Origin: Ignavibacteria bacterium
GTDB lineage: Bacteria; Bacteroidota; Ignavibacteria; Kapaibacteriales; UBA4661
Reading direction: 5' to 3'
Assembly (NCBI GenBank): GCA_014654705.1
Contig: JACVZY010000071.1
Coordinates: forward strand, 155,439-219,438
Length of the DNA: 64,000 bases
The notes under the pieces are model-generated. The model did no database searches, was not told the origin of the DNA, and was given only the letters and a program-made list of their open reading frames with translations. The translations under genes and the position numbers were made by a program. This document shows positions 18,360-28,934 of this stretch, piece after piece (the stretch's first letter is position 1; each line of letters opens with the position of its first letter).

Positions 18360-19469
18360 ATGACGAGCATCCTCATCATTGACGACAACAAGCACATCCG
18401 CACCCAAATCAACCTTGTGTTGAAGCTGGAAGGCTACAAGACCTTCATGGCTTCTAACGGGCTTGAAGGCGTACAGTTGGCGCAGGATGCCCACCCCAGT
18501 CTGGTGATATGCGACATTATGATGCCGGAAATGGACGGGTATGGCGTACTGAGTGCTCTGCGCGGCAGCCCGCAAACGGCAGACATTCCATTTCTTTTTT
18601 TATCGGCAAAAGCGGAAAAGCATGATATACGGCAGGGTATGAACCTCGGTGCGGATGATTATTTATGGAAACCTTTTAGTACCGAAGACCTCATCAAGGC
18701 AATACAAGCCCGCTTAGACCGCCACGAAATGACCCGCCGAGTGATGTCGGAAAAGCTCTCGCCACTTGCAAACGTCTCATTCACCCGTGATAAATTTCTC
18801 GCGCTGATGACGCATGATCTCAAGAGTGCATTCACCGGCGTTATTGGGCTGGCAGAATTGATGGCGGCAAAATATACGGCGATGTCCCCCGAAGAATTTG
18901 ACGAAACGCTTCAGCTGATGAATGAAACCGTTCAATCTACCTACGGCTTGCTGGATTCATTCTTAGAGTGGTCGCGTTTGCAAATCGGAGGTATGTCTGC
19001 TACACCGCACAACTTCGACCTTCAATCGAACACCCAGCGCGTGATTTCACTTCTTTCGGCAAATTCTTCGCACAAAAAAATCACCCTCGTCAACGCTGTT
19101 CCCGAAACCACCAGAATTTTTGCCGACGAGCGTATGACCGAGGCTATCATGCGAAATCTTCTCTACAACGCTGTAAAATTCACCCCTCTGGGCGGCAAAG
19201 TCATCGTCAGCAGCAATGACGAAGGAGAAATGGTACGCATTTCGGTCGAAGATACGGGCATTGGTATCAGCGAAGAAGATATTGTGCGACTTCTGGAGCC
19301 GGAAAATGAGTTTACCACGCTTGGCACATTCGGCGAAAAAGGAACAGGACTAGGGGTACTTTTTTGCCGTGAACTTGCTGAAAAGAATGGTGGTGATTTG
19401 CGTGTCGAGAGCATAAAAAACCATGGTTCGACGTTTTCCTTCACGCTGCCCAAAGCCCGCCTGTTATGA
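18360..19469 (+). CDS. Hybrid response regulator-histidine kinase (REC-HisKA-HATPase order)
   Basis: LIIDDNKHIRTQ, VICDIMMPEMDGYG, then FLALMTHDLKSAFTGVIGLAEL (H box), NLLYNAVKFTP (N box), VEDTGIGI, GTGLGVLFCRELAEKNGG. Confidence 0.93.
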   Translation: MTSILIIDDNKHIRTQINLVLKLEGYKTFMASNGLEGVQLAQDAHPSLVICDIMMPEMDGYGVLSALRGSPQTADIPFLFLSAKAEKHDIRQGMNLGADDYLWKPFSTEDLIKAIQARLDRHEMTRRVMSEKLSPLANVSFTRDKFLALMTHDLKSAFTGVIGLAELMAAKYTAMSPEEFDETLQLMNETVQSTYGLLDSFLEWSRLQIGGMSATPHNFDLQSNTQRVISLLSANSSHKKITLVNAVPETTRIFADERMTEAIMRNLLYNAVKFTPLGGKVIVSSNDEGEMVRISVEDTGIGISEEDIVRLLEPENEFTTLGTFGEKGTGLGVLFCRELAEKNGGDLRVESIKNHGSTFSFTLPKARLL

Positions 19470-19589
19470 TGCCCCCTCGAAACGGTAACAGTCTATCTAA
19501 ACATCTACAAAAAACCATCAGTTAAGAAGATTGAAAATATATCTCTCTTTTGAGAATGTTGTATCTAATCAAACTTATCCCTATTTCAG

Positions 19590-20147
19590 ATGATGAAGTT
19601 TTGTCTATTTCGCTCAATAGCTATTATCGCGGTTCTTTTACACGCTCATTCTTGTTGTAATTGTTTGGTAGAAACTGATACCAGCATTGCCGCAAAGTTA
19701 CAACAAGGAGAATTTATCAGGCTTAAATGTTTGGGTAACCTCAATGATTCGCACTGGCTTCAAGTCCGCAGTTCAGACGGCGCGGTGGTGTTAGTAAAGG
19801 ATTCACTTGCAATCGGTACAAAGTGGTATGTTCATAAAAAAGATACCAATGTCTATGTATTACAAAGCCTTGAAAATTTAACACTCAATACCTTTTTGGA
19901 TGGTCGAACTGTAAGTAGTAATGTTGGGATGGCTCCCGATACAGTAGCTCCTTATTCAGGAACAAAATGGCGTATCTATGATTTGACAAAAGGAGAAGTT
20001 GCCATAAAATGCCTTGGATCTATTGACGGAGCTCGCTGGCTTAATGGTCAGGCTGCAAACGCTGCGGTTAGTCTTTCGTATTATACACTCGCACCGGACG
20101 GAAATGGAAGCGGTACAGTATGGCAAATTCAGCGATCAGTGCAATAA
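19590..20147 (+). CDS. Putative exported beta-trefoil protein of unknown function
   Basis: Signal peptide MMKFCLFRSIAIIAVLLHAHSCC; three repeats ending GTKWYV, GTKWRI and GTVWQI. Confidence 0.6.
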   Translation: MMKFCLFRSIAIIAVLLHAHSCCNCLVETDTSIAAKLQQGEFIRLKCLGNLNDSHWLQVRSSDGAVVLVKDSLAIGTKWYVHKKDTNVYVLQSLENLTLNTFLDGRTVSSNVGMAPDTVAPYSGTKWRIYDLTKGEVAIKCLGSIDGARWLNGQAANAAVSLSYYTLAPDGNGSGTVWQIQRSVQ

Positions 20148-20251
20148 GTCTCTTATCAACGTAAATACCATTTGTGCTCCTCCTAGTATTCACAAGAATC
20201 AACCAATATAACTTTAGTTTTTACCCTTCCAGCCTTAACCTTTTCCGCACG

Positions 20252-20971
20252 ATGCACATTATTCCTGCTATTGACATTATTGACGGCAAATGTGTCCGTC
20301 TGGCTCAAGGGCAATACGCCGCAAAAACTGTTTATGACGAATCCCCTGTTGATGTCGCCATGCGTTTCCAAGATGCAGGCATTAAGCGTTTGCACGTCGT
20401 GGATCTGGACGGCGCAAAAGCAAAGCGCATTGTGAATTATCGCACATTGGAGCAAATTACGCGCAAAGCAGAATTGCTCCATCTGGACTTTGGTGGCGGC
20501 ATCCAGTCCGACGACGATGTGCGAATCGCCTTCGAGAGCGGGGCACGCCAAATCACGGCAGGAAGTATCGCTGTCAAAAATCAAGATATGTTCTTGCGCT
20601 GGCTCAGGGAGCGGGGCGCAGAAGCAATCATTCTCGCCGCCGATGCCCGTGATGAACGTATCGCCGTGAGCGGTTGGGAAGAAGTAACTGAAATCTCTCT
20701 TATGGAATTTCTTGCTGAGTATGAATCACAAGGAATTAAGTATGTGATGTGTACGGACATTAGCAAGGACGGCATGATGCAAGGTTCTGCAAATGACCTC
20801 TATCGGCGTATTCGAGACGAGCGCCCCTTGCTCAATCTCATTGCAAGTGGTGGTGTCTCATCGCTGCACGACCTTGAGGAGTTAGAATCTATCGGCGTTT
20901 GGGGGGCAATTATTGGAAAAGCTCTCTATGAGGGAACACTCACGATTGATGATTTGAAGCGTTTTTTCTAA
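20252..20971 (+). CDS. hisA: 1-(5-phosphoribosyl)-5-[(5-phosphoribosylamino)methylideneamino]imidazole-4-carboxamide isomerase
   Basis: MHIIPAIDIIDGKCVRLAQGQY, HVVDLDGAKA, LDFGGGIQ, TDISKDGMMQG, ASGGVSSLHDL. Confidence 0.96.
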   Translation: MHIIPAIDIIDGKCVRLAQGQYAAKTVYDESPVDVAMRFQDAGIKRLHVVDLDGAKAKRIVNYRTLEQITRKAELLHLDFGGGIQSDDDVRIAFESGARQITAGSIAVKNQDMFLRWLRERGAEAIILAADARDERIAVSGWEEVTEISLMEFLAEYESQGIKYVMCTDISKDGMMQGSANDLYRRIRDERPLLNLIASGGVSSLHDLEELESIGVWGAIIGKALYEGTLTIDDLKRFF

Positions 20972-21068
20972 CATTGTTCGCTAGAATTTTCGATGTTTGT
21001 TCGGGCATGAGTGGGAAGAAAGAATACAAAAAAGTTCACTACACTAAATCCCAAAAGGAGCGTTGTCT

Positions 21069-22841
21069 ATGGACGGAGGATTGCTGACGGCGACCTGTCT
21101 CAAAAAACAAGGCGTACAGGCGCTTTTTACCTTGTGCGGGGGGCATATTTCCCCAATTTTGCTGGGCTGCAAGCAGCTTGGCATCAAGGTTGTGGACACG
21201 CGCCACGAAGTCAATGCGGTTTTTGCGGCGGACGCCGTTGCCCGATTGACAGGGGTTCCGGGTGTGGCAGCTGTGACGGCTGGACCGGGAGTTGCCAACA
21301 CGATTACCGCTATCAAAAATGCACAAATGGCTCAGTCTCCGCTCATTCTCTTGGGTGGTGCGGCAGCAACGGTTTTGCGCGGTCGCGGCTCGTTGCAAGA
21401 CATTGACCAAATGGCACTTATGAAGCCGCACGTTAAGGAAGTGTTTGCGATTACGAAAGTTTCCCAAATTCACTCTGCGCTCAAAGCCGCTTTTGAAATC
21501 GCACAATCAGGCGTTCCAGGACCTGTTTTCGTGGAACTGCCAATAGACGTTCTGTACCCCGAGGCGCTCATTCGCGAGTGGTATATCAAGGACGCACAGC
21601 CCGGCAAGCAGCTTTCTTTCCAGCAAAAAGCGCTCAACTGGTATCTTGGCAGACATTTGAACGGCTTATTCGGTGGCTTAGACGAAGCAATACAAAGCGC
21701 AGAATCGCTTGCGCTTATCACACCAAGCGTTGATGTGCCTTCCAAGCGACACGTGCGAGCTGCCGCTGCACTTCTTGCCAATGCCGAGCGCCCTGTGATG
21801 GTCATTGGTAGCCAAACGCTTGTCAATCCGCGCCGTGTGGCGGATGTGGCGGCGGCTGTAGAAAAATTGGGCTGCCCTGTCTATCTTTCCGGTATGGCGC
21901 GGGGACTGCTCGGCAGCGACCATCCGCTTCAGATGCGTCACAAACGCAAAGAGGCGTTGAAAGAAGCAGACGTTGTACTGCTTTCAGGCGTTCCGGCAGA
22001 TTTTCGATTGGACTATGGCAATCACATCAGCCGCAAAGCCACCTACATTGCGGTCAATCGCTCGGACGAAGACCTTACGAAAAACAGAACCCCGAATCTT
22101 GCTGTTCTCGCCGACCCCGCATCGTTCTTCGTTGCGCTGGCAGATGCAAATGCCGGTGCAAGTGCAAATTCTGGCAAATATGCGGCATGGACACAGAAAC
22201 TGCGTGAGCGCGACAACGACCGCAACGCCGATATTGCCGTGCAAGCGGCAGAATCTCTCAATACACCGCAGGGTGATTTCCTGAATCCGCTTCATCTCTT
22301 CCGCGCAATGGACGACGTGTTCGAGAATAAGACAGTGCTTGTGGCAGACGGCGGTGATTTTGTGGCAACAGCTTCGTATTCCGTCCAACCGCGCAAGCCG
22401 CTTTCGTGGTACGACCCGGGCGTATTTGGCACGTTGGGCGTTGGTGCGGGATTTGCGCTTGGCGTGAAGGCGGTGCAGCCCGATGCAGAGGTATGGATTA
22501 TCTATGGCGACGGCTCATCGGGCTATTCGCTTATGGAATTTGATACGTTCAAGCGGCATAATATGGGCGTTATCGCAGTGATTGGCAATGATGCGGGCTG
22601 GACGCAAATTGCGAGAGACCAAGTTGTTATTTTGGGTGATGATGTTGGCACGGTTCTGGATTATACAGATTATCATATCGTAGCCCAAGGCTTAGGCGGC
22701 GCAGGTGCGCAGATTCGCTCCAATGATCAGATTGCAACTACTCTTCGCGCCGCAAAACAATCCGCCGCCAGTGGTGTTCCGTATTGTATTAACGCACTCA
22801 TTGGTAAGTCGGAGTTTCGCAAAGGTTCGCTTTCGATGTAA
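21069..22841 (+). CDS. Thiamine pyrophosphate-dependent enzyme (acetolactate synthase / ILVBL-like)
   Basis: [89 protein letters not shown]. Confidence 0.9.
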   Translation: MDGGLLTATCLKKQGVQALFTLCGGHISPILLGCKQLGIKVVDTRHEVNAVFAADAVARLTGVPGVAAVTAGPGVANTITAIKNAQMAQSPLILLGGAAATVLRGRGSLQDIDQMALMKPHVKEVFAITKVSQIHSALKAAFEIAQSGVPGPVFVELPIDVLYPEALIREWYIKDAQPGKQLSFQQKALNWYLGRHLNGLFGGLDEAIQSAESLALITPSVDVPSKRHVRAAAALLANAERPVMVIGSQTLVNPRRVADVAAAVEKLGCPVYLSGMARGLLGSDHPLQMRHKRKEALKEADVVLLSGVPADFRLDYGNHISRKATYIAVNRSDEDLTKNRTPNLAVLADPASFFVALADANAGASANSGKYAAWTQKLRERDNDRNADIAVQAAESLNTPQGDFLNPLHLFRAMDDVFENKTVLVADGGDFVATASYSVQPRKPLSWYDPGVFGTLGVGAGFALGVKAVQPDAEVWIIYGDGSSGYSLMEFDTFKRHNMGVIAVIGNDAGWTQIARDQVVILGDDVGTVLDYTDYHIVAQGLGGAGAQIRSNDQIATTLRAAKQSAASGVPYCINALIGKSEFRKGSLSM

Positions 22842-22855
22842 GGCTTTTTTACGCG

Positions 22856-25800
22856 ATGTTTCGGAATGAAGACAGTATGCACCTCATTCGCTCCATATCG
22901 GTACATCTTGCACATGGTATTGTTTTCACAGCAGTAGCATTGCTGGTGATGTTTATGCCGTGGTATGTCCTTGCCTTACAGGGTGTTCTAAGCCAGCCCA
23001 CAGCACCACGCACCTCTGCTTCTACCGCTCAGGAGTATGCTTTTACGCGCATTGGTCTGGAGCAAGGACTTTCGCAAAGTTCGGTCTATGCTATTATTCA
23101 GGATGCAAAGGGGTTTTTGTGGCTTGGCACACAAGATGGCATCAACAAATACGATGGCTATAAATTCGTAGCCTCAAGAAGCAGTGAGAATACGATGTCT
23201 TCCGGTAATGCTATTCGTGGCGCTCTGCCAAGCGGATGGATTACTCAGATTGTCCGCGACAAATTTAATAATCTCTGGGTTGCCTCCAACGGCGGTGGTT
23301 TGTCGCACATTCAGCGCGATTCCAATCGTGCTACGCTCATGCCGCTTCTGACCGATGCCCGAGCAATCACGACTTCACCTCTTTCCCAATCCGCCGCTTT
23401 ATCCGTACTCCAAAGTGGCTTTGTTACTGCTCTTCTGGCAGACAAGTATGGCAAACTATGGATTGGTACGGACAAAGGGTTGCACGCTATTGATACGCTA
23501 AAGCCTTTCTACGAAAAATCCTCCACCCCTCCAATTCGCTATATTCCTACCACTGTCAACGACGCGGGTATTAAGCAATCAATTTCAGGAGAAATTACAG
23601 CGCTTACGAGCGACCGAGCAGGACGGGTATGGATTGGAACACGACACGGCTTATTCTGCCATACCCCTGCAAACACGGCTTCCACAGATAAGAACTCTTT
23701 TACGATGGAAGAAATTTCTTTGCCTCACTCAAGTTTGACTCAAGCAAATTCCGCTCAGACAAATTTGCCGCCACTAAAGAAGGGAAAAATTGCCGTGCAA
23801 GCGCTATTTACCGACTCTTTGGGGCGCATTTGGATTGGAACACAGGGGAGCGGGCTTTTGCGATACAATCCACAAACACGCCAGACGCGATTATTTCCCT
23901 ACATCCCTCTGCGCAACGATGCTCCACGTCGCTTGAATACTATTTCCGGTGCTCATGTTTTTTGCTTTGCCACCGACGAGCGTGGGTACTTATGGATTGG
24001 AACCGATAACGGCGTGAACATTATTTCTGGTAATGTGCATTCTATGCCGGACAGCGCCGACGCTGAGGTCATAATTTGCCGCTCGGTGCCGCAAATGTCC
24101 TTGAGCTTAGGCGATAATGCCGTGCGCTCCTTGTATTGCGATGCCTCCGGCACGATGTGGGTCGGGACACTTACCGCAGGGCTATCGGTCTGGAATCCTC
24201 TCCGGCAGCGCTTTGGCAGGTACTCGCCCGATATGGGTAATGCTGCATTTTTGCCCTACCGTGTGGTGCGCAGTTTTTACCAAGAAAGCGATAGCATCCT
24301 CTGGATCGGCACCGACGACGGGCTTGTGCGGTGGAACTATCGGGCGAAAACCTTTTTTCAACTGCCCATTGTCGCAAAAGATGGTTATGGCTTGCAGTCG
24401 GGGCGCGTCTGGACAATCAACCGTGATAGCGCAGGAATATTTTGGTTCGGCACCGACGGTGGCGGTTTGCACCGTTACGACCCCAAAAAACGTACCTTTA
24501 CCGTATTTCAACACAACCCCGATGATTCCTCGACACTTTGCAATAACCGACTCCGTTCTGCGGCATGGGATAACAATGGCTGCCTCTGGCTTGGGACATT
24601 GGATGGTTTAGACTATTTCAATCCTCGTACTGCTACGTTTACGCATTTTAGGCACGACCCCCAGAATCCTGCAAGCATGAGCAATGACCGCGTTCAGGCG
24701 GTGTTTTGCGATTCGGATAGCATCGTGTGGGTAGCCACAGCGCTGGGACTCAACAAATTCGACCGTAAGTATAATCGTTGGAAGCGCTATTTTCATGATT
24801 CCAGCGCGAAAAGCCTGCCGAATAATTGGGTAAAACATCTTATGCGCGACAGCGAAGGTACGCTCTGGATTACAACCGTTGGTGGTATTTGCCGATATAA
24901 TCCCGATGGAGATAATTTCACGGTCTATGGTTCGCAGAATGGTCTGACAAATGAGTATGTGTACGGCATTGTGGAAGATGCAAAGGGATTTTTGTGGATG
25001 GGAACGGACAAAGGATTAGCACGGTTCGATAAGCACAAAGGCGTGTTTAGGATGTACGAAGCCGCCGATGGTCTGCAAAGTAGCGAGTTCAATACCAATG
25101 CGTTCTATCGCACCTCCGACGGCTATTTGCTCTTTGGCGGAGTGAACGGGATGAATATGTTCCGCCCCGAAATGCTCATTGAGCGAACGTTTATGCCGCC
25201 TATTGTGCTGACGGCAGTGAAGATATTCAACGCGGAGCGGACGTTTGAGGCTGATATTGCCGGACTGAAAGAAATCGTCTTTTCCCACAATGACCGCTTG
25301 ATTGAGCTGGATTTTGCAGCACTTGACTTCGCCAACATTGAGCGCGTCCAGTATTCGTACATGATGGAGGGTATAGACAAAGAATTCGTTTCTTTCGGAA
25401 CACGTAATTTTGCGACCTACACCAATCTTCCTGCCGGCGAATATACATTCTGCGTCCGCGCCACCAATGCTGATGGCGTATGGAACGCGCACGAACTCCG
25501 CTTGCGCGTGGTGATTATACCGCCTTTTTGGGAAACATGGTGGTTCAGGAGCGGTTGCTTGTTTCTGCTTGGGGGATTAGTCTTGGGTGGTGTGCAGATG
25601 CGGCTTCGCAGTATTGCACGGCGAAACAATTTTTTGAAAGAAGAAGTCCGCAAGCGCACACAGGAACTGCAAGAGAGCAACCAAGAACTTGCGTGGTCGA
25701 ATGAGCAACTCCACGAACTGAATAACGAAAAGAATGCAATTCTTGGTATCACCGCTCACGACCTAAAAACGCCGCTTGCAACGATGCTCACGCTAACAGA

Positions 25801-26452
25801 ACTTGTTGAAAACGACCACGGCACGCTTTCGCGCGAGGAATTGTATCATTTTACAAGTCTCATTCATCAGTCCGCACACCGCATGATGTCGCTCATCAAG
25901 CAGTTACTCAATATGAACATGATTGATGAAGGCAAGCTCAATTTGTCTTTGGAAACAATAGAAGTCAACCATCTTATTACCAAGCTAATTGCAGACATAG
26001 AGATGCTGGCACGACCGAAAAATCTCACCTTTCTTTTCGAGCCGCCCGCCACAACATATTTTATTTCTGCCGACCCAAACGCCTATATGCAAATAATTGA
26101 GAACCTTCTTTCCAATGCCCTCAAATACTCGCCACTGAGCAAACGTATTTGGGTGGAACTCAAGGTTATGTCATTCGACGATGGCGAATACGTCTGCTGC
26201 TGCGTCCGCGACGAAGGCAACGGCTTAACCGAAGAAGACAAAAAACGCCTTTTTGGGAAATTTGCTCGTCTGTCGGCACGCCCAACCGGTGGCGAACACT
26301 CCACAGGCTTGGGGTTGTCTATTGTCAAAAAACTGGTCGAAGCGATGAATGGCAGAATTTGGTGCGAGTCCGAACACCGCAAGGGTGCCGCCTTCTCAGT
26401 CGCATTTCCGCGCGTCCAGACGCTGCCGCTCGCTTCTGAAGCACCCATCTGA
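22856..26452 (+). CDS. Sensor histidine kinase with Reg_prop two-component-regulator propellers, Y_Y_Y domain, TM, HisKA and HATPase
   Basis: Many GxLWIGTxxGL propeller repeats, YSYMMEGIDKEFVSFGTRNFATYTNLPAGEYTFCVRATNADGVWN (Y_Y_Y), ITAHDLKTPLATM, ENLLSNALKYSP, STGLGLSIVKKLVEAMNG. Alternative start 22877. Confidence 0.94.
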   Translation: MFRNEDSMHLIRSISVHLAHGIVFTAVALLVMFMPWYVLALQGVLSQPTAPRTSASTAQEYAFTRIGLEQGLSQSSVYAIIQDAKGFLWLGTQDGINKYDGYKFVASRSSENTMSSGNAIRGALPSGWITQIVRDKFNNLWVASNGGGLSHIQRDSNRATLMPLLTDARAITTSPLSQSAALSVLQSGFVTALLADKYGKLWIGTDKGLHAIDTLKPFYEKSSTPPIRYIPTTVNDAGIKQSISGEITALTSDRAGRVWIGTRHGLFCHTPANTASTDKNSFTMEEISLPHSSLTQANSAQTNLPPLKKGKIAVQALFTDSLGRIWIGTQGSGLLRYNPQTRQTRLFPYIPLRNDAPRRLNTISGAHVFCFATDERGYLWIGTDNGVNIISGNVHSMPDSADAEVIICRSVPQMSLSLGDNAVRSLYCDASGTMWVGTLTAGLSVWNPLRQRFGRYSPDMGNAAFLPYRVVRSFYQESDSILWIGTDDGLVRWNYRAKTFFQLPIVAKDGYGLQSGRVWTINRDSAGIFWFGTDGGGLHRYDPKKRTFTVFQHNPDDSSTLCNNRLRSAAWDNNGCLWLGTLDGLDYFNPRTATFTHFRHDPQNPASMSNDRVQAVFCDSDSIVWVATALGLNKFDRKYNRWKRYFHDSSAKSLPNNWVKHLMRDSEGTLWITTVGGICRYNPDGDNFTVYGSQNGLTNEYVYGIVEDAKGFLWMGTDKGLARFDKHKGVFRMYEAADGLQSSEFNTNAFYRTSDGYLLFGGVNGMNMFRPEMLIERTFMPPIVLTAVKIFNAERTFEADIAGLKEIVFSHNDRLIELDFAALDFANIERVQYSYMMEGIDKEFVSFGTRNFATYTNLPAGEYTFCVRATNADGVWNAHELRLRVVIIPPFWETWWFRSGCLFLLGGLVLGGVQMRLRSIARRNNFLKEEVRKRTQELQESNQELAWSNEQLHELNNEKNAILGITAHDLKTPLATMLTLTELVENDHGTLSREELYHFTSLIHQSAHRMMSLIKQLLNMNMIDEGKLNLSLETIEVNHLITKLIADIEMLARPKNLTFLFEPPATTYFISADPNAYMQIIENLLSNALKYSPLSKRIWVELKVMSFDDGEYVCCCVRDEGNGLTEEDKKRLFGKFARLSARPTGGEHSTGLGLSIVKKLVEAMNGRIWCESEHRKGAAFSVAFPRVQTLPLASEAPI

Positions 26453-26498
26453 AGCACTCATCCGATACTTCTTTCCACGATTTCTTTTACCACGCTTA

Positions 26499-27626
26499 AT
26501 GCTTAAAACACTCGAACTCACTTTTCGCCGCATTTTCATCCGCACGTTGTATGGCTCGCGCAGTGTGCAGCACGTTACGAAGCCTGATGATGACTGCTTT
26601 TCCCTTCCACCGCTCTGCCGAATTCTGCTCCTCCGCCAAGACCGCATCGGTGACGTGATTGTCTCCACGCCTATTCTTCGCGCTTTACGGCACAAATATC
26701 CTGAAGCCCGCATAGACATTATGTTGGGAGATAACAACTTCACCGTACAACAGCTCGCGCTGACATATTGCGATACAGTGTGGCGCTACACGAAGAATCT
26801 TACGAAACTTCTCCGGCTCATGCGTTCTCTTCGGCGCGTGAAATACGATGTCGTGATTGACCTTATTGACAATCCTTCGGTTACATCGTCGTTGCTTGTC
26901 CGCGGTACGGGTGCTCGGTTTTCGGTCGGGATTGACAAAGAAAATGCGGCGGCGTACTCGCACGTTGTTCCGCTGCTTGACCGAACACAGTTTCACATTG
27001 TTCACCGTATCGCGCAACTTCTTTTGCCGTTTGGCATTGACCCGTCGGCAATAAACTTGGATATAGAGTATCCGCTTTCGGAAAAAGACATCCGAACTGC
27101 CCAGTCAAGACTCCCCGCAAAGAAACATACATTCAGGTTGGGCATAAACATAAGCGGGCGCGGCGAGGAAATGTACTGGGGGCAAGAAAATTTTATTCGC
27201 CTTGTCCGCAAGATACAGCGCACGTTTACCACATTTGAAGTGCTTTTGCTCGGCTCACCCGACTATGCAGAAGAAGCGCGGTGCATTTACGAGGCAACAT
27301 ATCTGGACGGCGCTGTGGCGCTCGCTCCTGCCGTATCGTCGCTGCACGAGTTTGCAGCATTGCTGCACGAATGTGATGCCGTTTTTACGCCCGATACTTC
27401 GGTGGTGCATCTGGCGGCAGCGTGGAAACGCCCGACGGTGGTGCTATTTGTTTTTAATGAATTTGGGCTTGCGCACTGGACACCCTTTCACACGCCACAC
27501 CGTGCGCTGGTGGTTGATGAAGAAGATTTTTTGAGCGGAGAAAATGTCGTGGGAACAATCCCCTTCGATGATGTTTGGAAAGCGCTTCAGAACTTGCTTC
27601 GGCAGGAGTTCCCTCTTGACGCATGA
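26499..27626 (+). CDS. Glycosyltransferase family 9 (heptosyltransferase-like)
   Basis: ILLLRQDRIGDVIVSTPILRALRHKYPEARIDIM, AALLHECDAVFTPDTSVVHLAAAWKRPTVVLF. Confidence 0.9.
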   Translation: MLKTLELTFRRIFIRTLYGSRSVQHVTKPDDDCFSLPPLCRILLLRQDRIGDVIVSTPILRALRHKYPEARIDIMLGDNNFTVQQLALTYCDTVWRYTKNLTKLLRLMRSLRRVKYDVVIDLIDNPSVTSSLLVRGTGARFSVGIDKENAAAYSHVVPLLDRTQFHIVHRIAQLLLPFGIDPSAINLDIEYPLSEKDIRTAQSRLPAKKHTFRLGINISGRGEEMYWGQENFIRLVRKIQRTFTTFEVLLLGSPDYAEEARCIYEATYLDGAVALAPAVSSLHEFAALLHECDAVFTPDTSVVHLAAAWKRPTVVLFVFNEFGLAHWTPFHTPHRALVVDEEDFLSGENVVGTIPFDDVWKALQNLLRQEFPLDA

Positions 27627-27743
27627 AGAGAACGCTATTGCTCAAGCCTCAAAATGTCCGTATCTTTGCCATACAAAATACCTGCCGAGCAATAATATTG
27701 CCCAGCATAGGCACAATCAATTTGCCCACACTCTGCCCTCACC

Positions 27744-28934
27744 ATGAAACGCGCACTGATTATTGATCGGGACGGCACTATTATTGCCGAACCACCGGAC
27801 GAACAAATTGATTCCCTCGAAAAACTCATTTTTCTCCCGCAAGCAATTTCAACGCTTGCACGGATTCGGCGTGAGTTCGATTACGAATTCGTGATGGCAA
27901 CCAACCAAGACGGCTTGGGAACGGATTCTTTTCCCGAAGAAACATTTCATCCGGCTCAGAACAAGATGCTTGCTATTCTTGCAAGTGAAGGCGTAGAATT
28001 TGACGATATTCTCATTGACCGCACATTTGCTCACGAGAACAAACCCACGCGCAAGCCCGGAACAGCAATGTTTACGCACTATCTGGAAACTGCCGAGCGT
28101 GGCGAATACGATCTTGCCAATTCTTTTGTTATCGGCGACCGCCTGACCGACGCACAGCTGGCGCAAAATCTGGGCGCAAAGGCAATTTTGCTACAAGCAC
28201 CCTCGTCAAAAAACCATGCTGCAACGCGCTCCGGTGCTGATACGCAGGGTCTTCCCATTGCCTTAGAGGCTGAGCACTGGCAGAATATTTATGATTTTCT
28301 GGTGCAACATCATCTGCCGAAGCGCATCACAACGGTTCACCGAAAAACAAACGAGACAGACATTACTATTCAACTCAATCTGGACGGCACAGGAAAAGCT
28401 GATATGCACACGGGTTTGGGCTTTTTCGACCATATGCTCGACCAAGTAGCACGGCACTCCGGCTGCGACCTGAGCGTTCAGACAAAGGGCGATTTGCACA
28501 TAGACGAACATCATACGATTGAAGACACAGCACTCGCGCTTGGCGAAGCGTTTGCCAAAGCATTGGGCGATAAGCGGGGTATAGAACGGTATGGCTATTC
28601 ATTGCTCCCGATGGACGAAGCGCTTGCGGAAGCCGAAGTTACCTTTACCGATGAGCGGACTCATGCAGCAATTGATTTCTCAGGGCGTAACTGGTTGGTT
28701 TGGAACGCCACGTTTCAACGAGAAAAAATCGGCGATGTGCCGACGGAAATGTTTTTTCATTTTTTCAAATCTTTCACCGACACCGCAAAATGTACGCTCA
28801 ACATTCGCGCAGAAGCCACGAATGAGCATCACAAAATCGAAGCCGTCTTCAAAGCATTCGCTCGCGCCGTAAAAATTGCCGTTCGCCGCGACGCAAGCAG
28901 TAATGCTATTCCCAGCACAAAGGGGGTTCTGTGA
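27744..28934 (+). CDS. hisB: Bifunctional histidinol-phosphatase / imidazoleglycerol-phosphate dehydratase
   Basis: N-terminal [19 protein letters not shown]...[17 protein letters not shown]-terminal [51 protein letters not shown]. Confidence 0.96.
   Translation: MKRALIIDRDGTIIAEPPDEQIDSLEKLIFLPQAISTLARIRREFDYEFVMATNQDGLGTDSFPEETFHPAQNKMLAILASEGVEFDDILIDRTFAHENKPTRKPGTAMFTHYLETAERGEYDLANSFVIGDRLTDAQLAQNLGAKAILLQAPSSKNHAATRSGADTQGLPIALEAEHWQNIYDFLVQHHLPKRITTVHRKTNETDITIQLNLDGTGKADMHTGLGFFDHMLDQVARHSGCDLSVQTKGDLHIDEHHTIEDTALALGEAFAKALGDKRGIERYGYSLLPMDEALAEAEVTFTDERTHAAIDFSGRNWLVWNATFQREKIGDVPTEMFFHFFKSFTDTAKCTLNIRAEATNEHHKIEAVFKAFARAVKIAVRRDASSNAIPSTKGVL

Noticed and set aside
28931-28934. Overlap of hisB stop and OmpA gene start as possible frameshift fusion
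   Set aside because: GTG/TGA overlap is ordinary translational coupling and both proteins are complete.
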